Assembly (NCBI RefSeq): GCF_041397485.1
Contig: NZ_JAWKWO010000001.1
Location: forward strand, 186,001-250,000
Direction of reading: 5' to 3'
From: Zhengella sp020637775
GTDB lineage: Bacteria; Pseudomonadota; Alphaproteobacteria; Rhizobiales; Rhizobiaceae
DNA length: 64,000 bases
Every line of letters begins with the position of its first letter. Positions within the stretch are counted from its first letter, which is position 1. The notes under the pieces were generated by a model. The model did no database searches. It worked only from the letters and a program-made list of their open reading frames with translations, and was not told the origin of the DNA. Position numbers and translations under genes: made by a program. Below are positions 25,455 to 33,903 of this stretch, in pieces.

Positions 25455-25906
25455 GCGCCTTTTCCTGTCTCTGCCCCGTCTTTCGACGACATGCCCGTCT
25501 CACCTTCGCCGGGAAGCGCGGCCGCGCCCGCCTTGGCCGGCTCAGCGGCATGGCTTTCGGCGTCGGCCCTGGCATCGCCCTTGGCCGGCGCGGCGGGCTT
25601 GGCCCGCGTGGCGTCGGACAGATCCTTCTTGATCTCGTCGCCGATCTTGTTGAGCGGATTGAGGTTCTTCTTGATCTCGTTGGCCGGATTCATCGACCGC
25701 GCCGTGTCGGCGATCGACTTGAGATCCTCCAGTTCCGCTTCCTTCAGCGCGTCATCGAACTGGCGACGGAAATCGCCGGCCATGGACCGCAGCTTGTTTG
25801 TCGTACGCCCGAACGTGCGCAGCATCTTCGGCAGATCCTTCGGACCCACGACGATGATCATCACGATCGCGACTACGAGCAGTTCCGGCCAGCCAATATC
25901 CAGCAT
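25451..25906 (-). CDS. tatB: Sec-independent translocase protein TatB
   Basis: A 151-residue protein with the TatB start 'MLDIGWPELLVVAIVMIIVV' followed by 'GPKDLPKMLRTFGRTTNKLR', then an amphipathic helix and a long Ala/Lys-rich tail. TatB forms the receptor complex with TatC. It sits between tatA and tatC, overlapping tatC. Confidence 0.95.
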   Translation of the reverse strand: MLDIGWPELLVVAIVMIIVVGPKDLPKMLRTFGRTTNKLRSMAGDFRRQFDDALKEAELEDLKSIADTARSMNPANEIKKNLNPLNKIGDEIKKDLSDATRAKPAAPAKGDARADAESHAAEPAKAGAAALPGEGETGMSSKDGAETGKGA

Positions 25907-25983
25907 ATTACCAGAGCCCTGTCAGACACACCTCGACGCCGCACCCGCACGGGGCGCGGCGACCTCTCCCATGCCGGACGGCA

Positions 25984-26205
25984 TCAGGAATTGGCGGACT
26001 TTTCCTTGTTTTCCGACACCACTTCTTCCTTGCGGTGCTCAACGGTCCTGGCATTCTCGGACGACTCGTCGTCCTGCATGCCCTTCTTGAAGCTCTTGAT
26101 GCCCTTGGCGACATCGCCCATCAGCTCGGGGATCTTGCCGCGGCCGAAGAGCAGAAGCACGACCACCAGAACGATGATCCAGTGCCAGATTGAAAAGGTA
26201 CCCAT
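25984..26205 (-). CDS. tatA: Sec-independent translocase protein TatA
   Basis: A 73-residue protein with the TatA pattern 'IWHWIIVLVVVLLLFGRGKI' region followed by 'PELMGDVAKGIKSFKKGM', one membrane helix plus an amphipathic helix and a charged tail. It forms the transport pore of the Tat system. It is the first gene of the tatABC set, 77 bases before tatB. Confidence 0.96.
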   Translation of the reverse strand: MGTFSIWHWIIVLVVVLLLFGRGKIPELMGDVAKGIKSFKKGMQDDESSENARTVEHRKEEVVSENKEKSANS

Positions 26206-26238
26206 GACAAACCTCGTGTGTGCGTTCTCGAGAGTGAC

Positions 26239-27381
26239 TTAAGCGCTTTCGGCGCCGGATTCAAATACAAGTACGTCGCTTTTTCTCACTGATATGCGAA
26301 TATCGCGCCGGCCGGGTTCCAGGGAGCCGTGCCGGATGCGGGCGCGAACCGTGCCATCGGCCCCCGGAACGGCCAGTTCCAGCATCTCCGCGATCCCCAG
26401 AAAACGCCGTGAAAGCACGCGCGCTTCCACATGCCCATCCGGATCGACCTCGATTCCGGCCAGGCGGATCGCGACGGTTGCCCTGTCGCCATCGGCCAGC
26501 GCGCCGGCCGGAAAGCGGCCGACGGGCGTTTCCACCATGCCGGCGCCCACCACGGATTCGAACAGGTTGAGCTCGGAGAAGAACCCGGCGGCAAACAGGT
26601 CCACCGGGTCATAGTAGAGCTCGTCGCCCGTTCCGGTCTGCACAAGGCGCCCATCCTTGAGCAGCGCGATGCGGTCGCCCATGCGCATGGCCTCCTCGGC
26701 ATCATGGGTGACAACGATGGCGGTTGTGCGGCTTTGGCGCAGGATCGCGAGCGTCTCGGAACGGATGGCGTCCTTGAGGCGCGAGTCGAGGCCGGAAAAC
26801 GGTTCATCCATCAGCAGCACAGCCGGGCGCGGCGCGATGGCGCGCGCCAGCGCCACCCGCTGCTGCTCGCCGCCGGACAAGACATGCGGATAGGCTTCGG
26901 CATAATGGTCGAGACCGACCCGCGACAGGGCGATCATGGCCTCGGCCTTCGCCTCGCCGGCCGAAAGGGCGGTCAGGCCGAACATCACGTTCTGCAGGAT
27001 CGTCAGATGCGGGAAGAGCGCAAAATCCTGAAAGACCAGCCCCACCGACCGCTCCTCGGGCGGCAGGAAGACATCAGGCCCGGCAATTTCGCGGCCATTG
27101 AGCACGATCCTGCCGGCAGACTGGCTCTCGATGCCGGCGGCGATCCGCAACAAGGTGGTCTTGCCGGAGCCCGATGGCCCGAGCAGGCAGGTCACCTTGC
27201 CCGCTTCGGCAACCAGCGACAGGCCCTGCAGCGTCGGCTTGCTGCCATAGGCGTGATGAATGTTCTCGAATGCGAGTTCGGCGGCGAAGGAAACTCCTGC
27301 CGGAATGCGACCCATCTTTCTCTGTATCAAAGCCATGTGTGCCGTTGTCCGCATCGGGCCCACGCGCGGCGCGCGGGCCAT
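26239..27381 (-). CDS. ABC transporter ATP-binding protein, FbpC/PotA type
   Basis: A protein of about 380 residues with an ABC ATPase domain and a C-terminal TOBE-like domain. Visible motifs are Walker A 'GPSGSGKTT', signature 'LSGGEQQRV', Walker B 'VLLMDEPFSGLD' and H-loop 'VVTHDAEEA'. The 'DEPFSGLDSRLKDAIR' form is like ferric iron FbpC and related importers. No permease or binding protein gene is adjacent, so it is an orphan ATPase in the scp-tat region. The start is uncertain: ATG at 27381 has GAGG upstream, while a TTG at 27390 and ATGs at 27354, 27336 and 27315 are also possible. Confidence 0.85.
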   Translation of the reverse strand: MARAPRVGPMRTTAHMALIQRKMGRIPAGVSFAAELAFENIHHAYGSKPTLQGLSLVAEAGKVTCLLGPSGSGKTTLLRIAAGIESQSAGRIVLNGREIAGPDVFLPPEERSVGLVFQDFALFPHLTILQNVMFGLTALSAGEAKAEAMIALSRVGLDHYAEAYPHVLSGGEQQRVALARAIAPRPAVLLMDEPFSGLDSRLKDAIRSETLAILRQSRTTAIVVTHDAEEAMRMGDRIALLKDGRLVQTGTGDELYYDPVDLFAAGFFSELNLFESVVGAGMVETPVGRFPAGALADGDRATVAIRLAGIEVDPDGHVEARVLSRRFLGIAEMLELAVPGADGTVRARIRHGSLEPGRRDIRISVRKSDVLVFESGAESA

Positions 27382-27386
27382 GAGGG

Positions 27387-28133
27387 TCAATCATCCTCGA
27401 CGCGCGGTGTCAACAAGCCCAGTTCCTCCAGGTCGATATCCGTCAGGGGATCTTCATCTTCCGTGAGGTCGTCGGGCGAGGCCAGCGGCGTGGGCATGGC
27501 GAAACTGGCCGGCATGCGCGCGGACAGCAGTCCGGCACCCTTCAGTTCATCCATTCCGGGCAGGTCGCGCAATTCCTCCAGGCCGAAATGATCGAGAAAG
27601 GCGACCGTGGTGCCATAGGTCACCGGCCGGCCCGGCGTGCGCCTTCGCCCGCGCAGGCGCACCCAACCTGTCTCCATGAGCGTGTCCAGCGTGCCTTTCG
27701 ACGTCTCGACGCCGCGTATCTCCTCCATTTCCGCGCGCGTCACCGGCTGGTGATAGGCGATGATCGCCAGTACCTCCAAGGCGGCCCGCGACAGCTTTTT
27801 CTGGTCCACGGCCTCGCGGCTCATCAGGAAGGACAGGTCGCCGGCAGTCCGGAAGGCCCAGGCATTCTCCACGCGAACGAGATTGATGCCCCGTGCGGCA
27901 TAATCGGCGCGCAGTTTCTCCATGACTGCGCCAACCGGCGTGCCCCGTGGCAGGCGTTCGGCGAGCAGCTTCTCGGAGACCGGTTCCGCCGAGGCAAAGA
28001 CAAGCGCCTCCGCCATCCGCGCCACCTCGGCGAGCGCACGCGCATCGAGAGGTGCTGCGCCTGCCGCCTGCCGCGTGTCCCTGTGATCCCTCTCCTCGTC
28101 GCCGGGCATCGGGTGGCGTCCGTGGTCATCCAT
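27387..28133 (-). CDS. scpB: Segregation and condensation protein B
   Basis: A 248-residue winged-helix protein, partner of ScpA in the SMC condensin complex. Key blocks are 'EALVFASAEPVSEKLLAERL', 'LSRAALEVLAIIAYHQPVTR' and 'GRPVTYGTTVAFLDHFGL'. It has an acidic C-terminal tail common in this group. ATG at 28133 overlaps the end of scpA; the longer frame is rejected for that reason. Confidence 0.94.
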   Translation of the reverse strand: MDDHGRHPMPGDEERDHRDTRQAAGAAPLDARALAEVARMAEALVFASAEPVSEKLLAERLPRGTPVGAVMEKLRADYAARGINLVRVENAWAFRTAGDLSFLMSREAVDQKKLSRAALEVLAIIAYHQPVTRAEMEEIRGVETSKGTLDTLMETGWVRLRGRRRTPGRPVTYGTTVAFLDHFGLEELRDLPGMDELKGAGLLSARMPASFAMPTPLASPDDLTEDEDPLTDIDLEELGLLTPRVEDD

Positions 28134-28959
28134 GGGTGGCCTCCCCGCGCATGCGCGGGATTGCCCGCGGCCTGAGAAAGACCGGCGCATAGGCCTCGTC
28201 CTGCCTGATGTCCAGAGCGCCTTCCCGCACCATTTCAAGGCTGGCGACAAAGGTGCTGGCAATGGCTGTCTTGCGCTCTTCGGGCGAGGCCAGATAGTCG
28301 ATCAGGAACCGGTCGAGTGCCGTCCAGTCGGAAACGGCGCCGACAAGCCTCTCCAGCACGGCGCGTGCGTCCTTCAGCGACCAGACCGCGCGTCGCGCGA
28401 TCTGCACCCGCGAAATGGCCTGACGCTGGCGCTGCGAGGCGTAGGCTGTGAGAAGGTCGTAGAGGGAGGCGGCATATTCGCTCTTCCGGTCAACGATGAC
28501 CGCTTCCGGATTTCCGCGCGCGAACACGTCGCGGCCGAGCCGGTTGCGGTTGATCAGGCGGGCGGCCGCATCGCGCATGGCCTCGAGCCGCTTGAGCCGG
28601 AACTGCAGGATCGCGGCCATTTCCTCGCCCGACTGCTCGTCGTCGCGCGGCGGCTTCGGGATCAGGAGCCTTGACTTGAGAAAGGCGAGCCAAGCGGCCA
28701 TCACCAGGTAATCGGCGGCCAGTTCAAGTTTCAGCGCACGCGCCTTCTCGATGAAGACAAGATACTGTTCTGCCAGCGCAAGGACCGAAATCCGCGAAAG
28801 ATCGACCTTCTGGTTGCGCGCCAGATGCAGCAGCAGATCGAGCGGGCCCTCGAAGCCGTCCACGTCGATCACCAGTTCCGGACCGGCCGGGCGCGTCTCG
28901 CGTTCCGCCCAGAGCTGGTCCATCGGTGTCCTTGCGTGCTTGTCCTGTGCAGGCATCAT
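28126..28959 (-). CDS. scpA: Segregation and condensation protein A
   Basis: A 277-residue kleisin of the SMC complex. It shows 'DGFEGPLDLLLHLARNQKVD' and 'LAEQYLVFIEKA', then 'AADYLVMAAWLAFLKSRLLI', the N-terminal SMC-binding part, and a C-terminal winged-helix region. Two ATGs at 28959 and 28956 follow a GAGGGAG site. Its end overlaps scpB and it follows nagZ by 16 bases, so nagZ-scpA-scpB form one operon. Confidence 0.94.
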   Translation of the reverse strand: MMPAQDKHARTPMDQLWAERETRPAGPELVIDVDGFEGPLDLLLHLARNQKVDLSRISVLALAEQYLVFIEKARALKLELAADYLVMAAWLAFLKSRLLIPKPPRDDEQSGEEMAAILQFRLKRLEAMRDAAARLINRNRLGRDVFARGNPEAVIVDRKSEYAASLYDLLTAYASQRQRQAISRVQIARRAVWSLKDARAVLERLVGAVSDWTALDRFLIDYLASPEERKTAIASTFVASLEMVREGALDIRQDEAYAPVFLRPRAIPRMRGEATHG

Positions 28960-28975
28960 CGCTGTCCGGACTCCC

Positions 28976-29992
28976 TCACGCCGCCGCCTCGAACCAGCCG
29001 GCGAATTCCGCGCGCAGCGCCTGCTCGTCCGCGGCGTCGTCTCGCGCCAGATCGGCCACGGCCCTCTGCGCGCGCTGCAATGCCTTGCCGGAAAGCAGCG
29101 GCGTCCGGGCGGCCACGGCCCGCATCTCGTCCATCCGTCCATTGCAATGGAGAACCATGTCGCAACCGGCCGCGAAGATGGCCTCCGTCCTTTCCTCGAA
29201 CGAGCCGGCCAGCGCCTTCATCGAAACGTCGTCGCTCATCAACAGGCCGTCAAAGCCCATCTCGCCGCGAATGATCCCGCCGATGACGCGCGGCGACGTG
29301 GTGGCCGGATTGTCGCGATCGAGCGCGGTATAGACGACGTGGGCCGTCATCGCCATCGGGATGTCCGCCAGCGCTTGGAAAGGCGGGAAATCGTGGGCAC
29401 GCAGGTCCTCCAGCGGCGCATCGACCACCGGCAGTTCCAGATGGCTGTCGGCAAAGGCGCGGCCATGACCGGGGATGTGCTTGATGACCGGCAGGACACC
29501 GCCGGCCAGCAGGCCTTCTGCCGCGGCACGGCCCATTTGCGCCACCGTCACCGGGTCGGAGCCATAGGCGCGGTTGCCGATCACGTCGTGGGCGCCCTCG
29601 ACGGGAACATCCAGCACCGGCAGGCAATCGGCATTGATGCCGAAACGCTTCAGGTCGAAGGCATGCAGGCGCGACATGACCCAGGCTGCCCGCAGGCCGG
29701 CCTCGCGGTCGGCGCGATACAAGGCGCCCAGGGCGGCGCCGGGCGGATAATCCGGCGCAAGCGGCGCCTTGATACGCTGCACGCGGCCGCCTTCCTGATC
29801 GATGAAAACCGGCACATCGCGGCCGGAAAGGTCACGCAGCGCCGCTGTCAGGCCGGCCAGTTGCGCGGCGTTCACGACGTTGCGCGCAAAGAGGATGTAG
29901 CCCCACGGCTGTTCGCCGCGAAAGAAGCTTTCCTCTTCCGCATTCAGTTCGGGCCCGGCAATGCCGGCAATCATCGCACGTGATTCGCTCAT
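28976..29992 (-). CDS. nagZ: Beta-N-acetylhexosaminidase (GH3)
   Basis: A 338-residue cytoplasmic enzyme that removes N-acetylglucosamine from peptidoglycan fragments. Family motifs are 'VFIDQEGGRVQRIK', 'VIKHIPGHGRAFADSH' (with the His-Asp acid/base loop) and 'GLLMSDDVSMKAL' with the nucleophile Asp. ATG at 29992 starts the conserved domain; the longer frame lacks support. It lies between the SPOR gene and scpA, an arrangement seen widely in Hyphomicrobiales. Confidence 0.95.
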   Translation of the reverse strand: MSESRAMIAGIAGPELNAEEESFFRGEQPWGYILFARNVVNAAQLAGLTAALRDLSGRDVPVFIDQEGGRVQRIKAPLAPDYPPGAALGALYRADREAGLRAAWVMSRLHAFDLKRFGINADCLPVLDVPVEGAHDVIGNRAYGSDPVTVAQMGRAAAEGLLAGGVLPVIKHIPGHGRAFADSHLELPVVDAPLEDLRAHDFPPFQALADIPMAMTAHVVYTALDRDNPATTSPRVIGGIIRGEMGFDGLLMSDDVSMKALAGSFEERTEAIFAAGCDMVLHCNGRMDEMRAVAARTPLLSGKALQRAQRAVADLARDDAADEQALRAEFAGWFEAAA

Positions 29993-30065
29993 GGATCGAT
30001 TCTGGCACGAATCGCCCCGGAAGACACGGTGCAAGGCCCAACCGCGCCCTTTGCCCACAGGCAAA

Positions 30066-30086
30066 GGGGCCGCACGCGGCGGCCCC
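30066..30086 (-). terminator. Candidate hairpin terminator after the SPOR gene
   Basis: An 8-bp GC stem (GGGGCCGC / GCGGCCCC) with a 5-base loop lies 32 bases after the SPOR stop on the minus strand, followed by only TTT. It is weaker than the other terminators here and could be leaky toward nagZ. Confidence 0.45.
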
Positions 30087-30117
30087 ATCCGGTCAACTGG
30101 CGTTCTGCGCCCCTTGC

Positions 30118-33100
30118 TCAGCGTTTGGCGAGGCAGTCGCCGCCGGCCGCCTTAATCTGGCGGCAAAGACTGGCGGCCTCGTTGAAACTGCCGGCCGGAA
30201 TGTTGACGCGGTAGAAGGTTCCGCGACCGGGGATATCGGCCGGCACGATGTTCACGCCGCGTCCGCCGATGATCCCGCCATAGCGCTGCGACAGGTTGCG
30301 GTAGGAGGCTTGCGCCAGTTCCCGGGACGGATGGGAGGCGATCTGAACCCAGGCCGCCGGGCTGGCCGCGGCCGGGGCTTCGGCTGCGGGAGCCGGTACC
30401 GCGCGTGCCGTCTGCTGGCCATCCTGGCGGGTCGTTCCGACAATGTTGACCGGCTGATCCGCCGGGCGCCCCGGCACGACAGGCGGCGGCGCCACCGAAT
30501 CGCGGCGGATCGTCGTGGTGCGCACCTGGCGGGGCTGCAAGGCAGGTTCCCGTGCCGCGTCAGCAGCGCCACCGCCGGTTTGTGCCTGCTCCGGGGCGGC
30601 GGCCACCGCGACGGGTGCATCGCCGCCTGGCCGGCCGGACCCGGCAGGCGGGGTAAACTCGGGGCGCGGCTGCGGCACGGGCACGTTCGCCACCGTTCCG
30701 GCCACCGGTTCGGCGGGTTCGGCACTTTCGCCTGCGGCAGGTTCCGTCGCGTCCGCAGCGGCGGCGGTTACCGCCGGGCTGGTGGCCGCCGGTTCGGCTG
30801 CTTGCGCCTCGGCCGCCGGTTCCTTGGCCACCAATGTGCCATCCGGCCGGACCACATAGGTGCGTACGCGCCGTGGCGCGACCGCAGCCAGTTCGCGGGA
30901 CGGACCCGGCTCCTCGGCCGCTTCGGCGGGATCGATCCGGTCTTCCGACTTGCCGGCTGGCGTTGCGGCACCGGCCACGGGAGCGCTGGCATTTCCGGCC
31001 GCTCGCCCCTCACCGCCCGGCGCGGCATCGACCGGGCCGGGCGCGACCACGCGCACCGGCCGTTTCACATCCACCGGCGTCTCGGCATTGCTGACCAGCT
31101 TTTCCTGGCTGGGCGGTGTATCGGCAGGCGCGCCGGCGGCTTCATCATAGACCGCGCGGTTCTGGTTCGGCACTTTCGACCCGCCGGGATTCTCCGGTTT
31201 CACCTTCACAGGCTCGGGATCGGCGCGCACGATCTGCGTGGTGCCGGCAGAATCGCCGCCGCCTGAGAGGGCAAAAGCGCCGATGCCGCCCACAAGGGCC
31301 ACGCCGGCGACAACAGCGGCGATCAGCAGGCCCCGGTTCGAACCCCGCTTTTCCTCGACGTCCCTTTCGAATTCGTCAAACGACAATTCCCGCTCAAGGT
31401 CATCGTCATGCAGGGAAACGGCGTCGTCGAAAGCCGGCATGGCCGGCCGGGCAGCCGATATGGCGGCTGGCGGTTCGCCAGCACCGGATGGATGCGGCCG
31501 GAGCGGCACCGAAGACTGCGGCGGCGCGCCGGGGCGTTCTCCGAACGAGATGCCCGCATCTTCCAGCTCACGCTCGAAATAGGATTCGAAGTCCATGCCC
31601 TCGCGCGGCTGCGATGGCCCGGCGCCGCGATCCGAAAGGCCTTCGCCTGCAAACAGGTCTTCCAGATCGTCCGGCGCAGCGTCCAGCGGCGCGCGTTCGT
31701 CCTGGTAGCGCACATCCGGCAGGTCGAGGTCGTCGGCCAGTTCAACCTTGCCTTCGGGTACAGCCACCGTGTCGATCTCCGGCGGAGCGGGCTCCGCCAC
31801 AGGCTGCTTGCGGCCCAGTCCGAAACGGGACGCCATGCCGCCCACGGCAGCCGCGGCGCCTGCCAGTCCGGCACCGGTCATCGCGACCGGTGCGGGCTTC
31901 GCGGGCGTGTCGGCGGAGACGTCGTCGGGACCGGAATATGCCTGGTACGGCTCCTCGTCCGGGTACCCGCCTGGCTCATCCATCTGGATGGACTCGATCT
32001 CGGCCAGCAATTCCGGGTCAAGATCGAAGGCGACATCGTCATCGGCCTGGCGGGACGCAGGCGAAGCATCCTGCGGTTCCGGCGCATCGTGACTTTCCAC
32101 GCGCAGTTCGTCGTCCACGAATGTCTGGTCGAGGAAGGCCGACTCGTCGAAATCGGGCAGTTCCAACTCTTGTTCATCGTCGCCGGCAACGCTTGCCGGC
32201 GTTTCCTCCGGCTGGATCGCGGCCGGCTCGAAAGCCGGCGGCGTGACAGGGGCTTCCGCTTCGGGCGCATCGCCATGGGCGAAATGCGCGCGTGCTGCGT
32301 GGAAACCGGCCGTATCGCTGGCATTCTCCATCTCCGGACGATGCGGCTGGCCATGTGCGGCAGGCTCGTGGTCGCCGCCCGGCGCATGATGGGACACGTA
32401 TGCCGTCTCCGGCGCTTCGGGCGCGGGCGCCGGTCCAGCCGCTTCGCTGGCCTCCAGTTCCGCGCTCCAGGCGCTCTGTGACGGCGGCATCACCGGCGCA
32501 ACTGGCGCCGTCCATCCGAAATTCGTCTGCCGGCCCAGTTGCGGCGCATTCTTTTCACGGTAGGAGGCTTCATAGGGCGAGTAGGAGTTTGGCGCAGCTT
32601 CCGCGCGCTCATCGCCCAAGCCAGCGTTCATGCCCTGCGACACATGGGAGGGCGCGCCGGGTTCGGTCACCCAATCTTCGCTCCGCTCCGTGTCCTCACC
32701 GCCGTCCGTTTCGCCTGCCAGAAATGCAGCGACTTCGCTTTCAAATTCCGGATCGGAGAACGCCGTCTCATCCGGCTCTGCATGGTCATCGCCATCGAAT
32801 GCCGACAGCGGTTCCACAGCGGGCGCAGACTGGGCCGCCGCTTCGCGCCATTGCGCTCCGCCATAGGCGACCGGATGGTCCTGCGAAGCATCATCCGTGG
32901 CGGCGGGCGCATCGCGGCCCAGGTCCGCCGTCATCATCTCGTCCAGCACATTGTCGGGAAGCGCCACAGGCTCCTGCGCCACAGGCGATGCCGGCGACGC
33001 TGTCATCGCGCTGCCGGAGGAAAGCGGATCGTCCAGGCCGGATGGCTCCTGATCCAGTGCGACGTGCCCGGCAAAAGCCGCCGGTTCCCCGGCAGGGCTG

Positions 33101-33801
33101 CCGCCCTCATTCCACGCCGGGGGCACGATGTCGCCGGCCATGTCATCATGCGCCGTTTCCATGGCCTGAACCGTGCTCAGCGGCTCGTCAATGCTCACGG
33201 GCTCCGGATGCCAGTCCAGCGGGAGGGACGATGTCTCGTCCGCCAATTCCACGTCCAGTTCGACATGGTCATCCGATGGCGAGAGCCCGGTTCCGGGCAT
33301 TTCAACAACAGGCGACATGTTGTCGGACGCGTCCGCGCCGGAGACAGGACCGTTGTCGGGTCCGGCAAGGGCACCGCCGTCATCCTGCCATTGACCGGCA
33401 GGCGGGAATGGCTGCGCGTCGGCTTCCGGTCCGGGAACGTGGGCTTCCGGCACCTGCACGGCACCGTCGTCCCGAGGCTCGAACGGCAATGGCACAGGTT
33501 CCCCTGTCCGGACATCGGCGACACCGGGCGGCGCCTCTTCCTGCGGCCAGGCAGGTTCCGGACTGTTCGGCACCTGACCGCCTTGCGGCCAGGCCGGCTG
33601 CTGCCAGGCAGACACCGGGGCTTGCGGGACCGGTTCCGGCGTGGGCAGCAATTCCTGCTCCATGTCGATGGAGGGCTCGTGCGCCGCCTCCGGCGCGGAG
33701 GGACCGGCCGTCAAGTCGAAGAGATTCGCCAGTTTCGACAAGGGATCGTCAGGCGAAAGGCCGAAATCGTGATCCCGCTTCGCGGATTTGGGGTCTGCCA
33801 T
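30118..33801 (-). CDS. Very large SPOR-domain membrane protein
   Basis: A 1227-residue protein. Residues 1 to about 820 are acidic, Pro/Ala/Gly-rich and probably disordered, in the cytoplasm. One membrane helix follows ('GLLIAAVVAGVALVGGIGAF', about 825-847), then a Pro/Ala-rich periplasmic linker. The C-terminal SPOR domain (about 1145-1227) has 'WVQIASHPSRELAQASYRNL' and 'GTFYRVNIPAGSFNEAASL', which binds denuded septal glycan. This FtsN-like layout suggests a cell-division or polar role. ATG at 33801 is chosen because earlier codons lack the family start 'MADPKSA'. It is upstream of nagZ and downstream of argS. Confidence 0.88.
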   Translation of the reverse strand: MADPKSAKRDHDFGLSPDDPLSKLANLFDLTAGPSAPEAAHEPSIDMEQELLPTPEPVPQAPVSAWQQPAWPQGGQVPNSPEPAWPQEEAPPGVADVRTGEPVPLPFEPRDDGAVQVPEAHVPGPEADAQPFPPAGQWQDDGGALAGPDNGPVSGADASDNMSPVVEMPGTGLSPSDDHVELDVELADETSSLPLDWHPEPVSIDEPLSTVQAMETAHDDMAGDIVPPAWNEGGSPAGEPAAFAGHVALDQEPSGLDDPLSSGSAMTASPASPVAQEPVALPDNVLDEMMTADLGRDAPAATDDASQDHPVAYGGAQWREAAAQSAPAVEPLSAFDGDDHAEPDETAFSDPEFESEVAAFLAGETDGGEDTERSEDWVTEPGAPSHVSQGMNAGLGDERAEAAPNSYSPYEASYREKNAPQLGRQTNFGWTAPVAPVMPPSQSAWSAELEASEAAGPAPAPEAPETAYVSHHAPGGDHEPAAHGQPHRPEMENASDTAGFHAARAHFAHGDAPEAEAPVTPPAFEPAAIQPEETPASVAGDDEQELELPDFDESAFLDQTFVDDELRVESHDAPEPQDASPASRQADDDVAFDLDPELLAEIESIQMDEPGGYPDEEPYQAYSGPDDVSADTPAKPAPVAMTGAGLAGAAAAVGGMASRFGLGRKQPVAEPAPPEIDTVAVPEGKVELADDLDLPDVRYQDERAPLDAAPDDLEDLFAGEGLSDRGAGPSQPREGMDFESYFERELEDAGISFGERPGAPPQSSVPLRPHPSGAGEPPAAISAARPAMPAFDDAVSLHDDDLERELSFDEFERDVEEKRGSNRGLLIAAVVAGVALVGGIGAFALSGGGDSAGTTQIVRADPEPVKVKPENPGGSKVPNQNRAVYDEAAGAPADTPPSQEKLVSNAETPVDVKRPVRVVAPGPVDAAPGGEGRAAGNASAPVAGAATPAGKSEDRIDPAEAAEEPGPSRELAAVAPRRVRTYVVRPDGTLVAKEPAAEAQAAEPAATSPAVTAAAADATEPAAGESAEPAEPVAGTVANVPVPQPRPEFTPPAGSGRPGGDAPVAVAAAPEQAQTGGGAADAAREPALQPRQVRTTTIRRDSVAPPPVVPGRPADQPVNIVGTTRQDGQQTARAVPAPAAEAPAAASPAAWVQIASHPSRELAQASYRNLSQRYGGIIGGRGVNIVPADIPGRGTFYRVNIPAGSFNEAASLCRQIKAAGGDCLAKR

Positions 33802-33903
33802 GTCCTGTCCCGTACACCTTACAAAACGGGCGCCGCCGGGCGCCAAATTACCGGCGTTACCAGCCCATTGTGGGCAAAAGGTGACAGGCAGGCGAAAGCT
33901 TTA

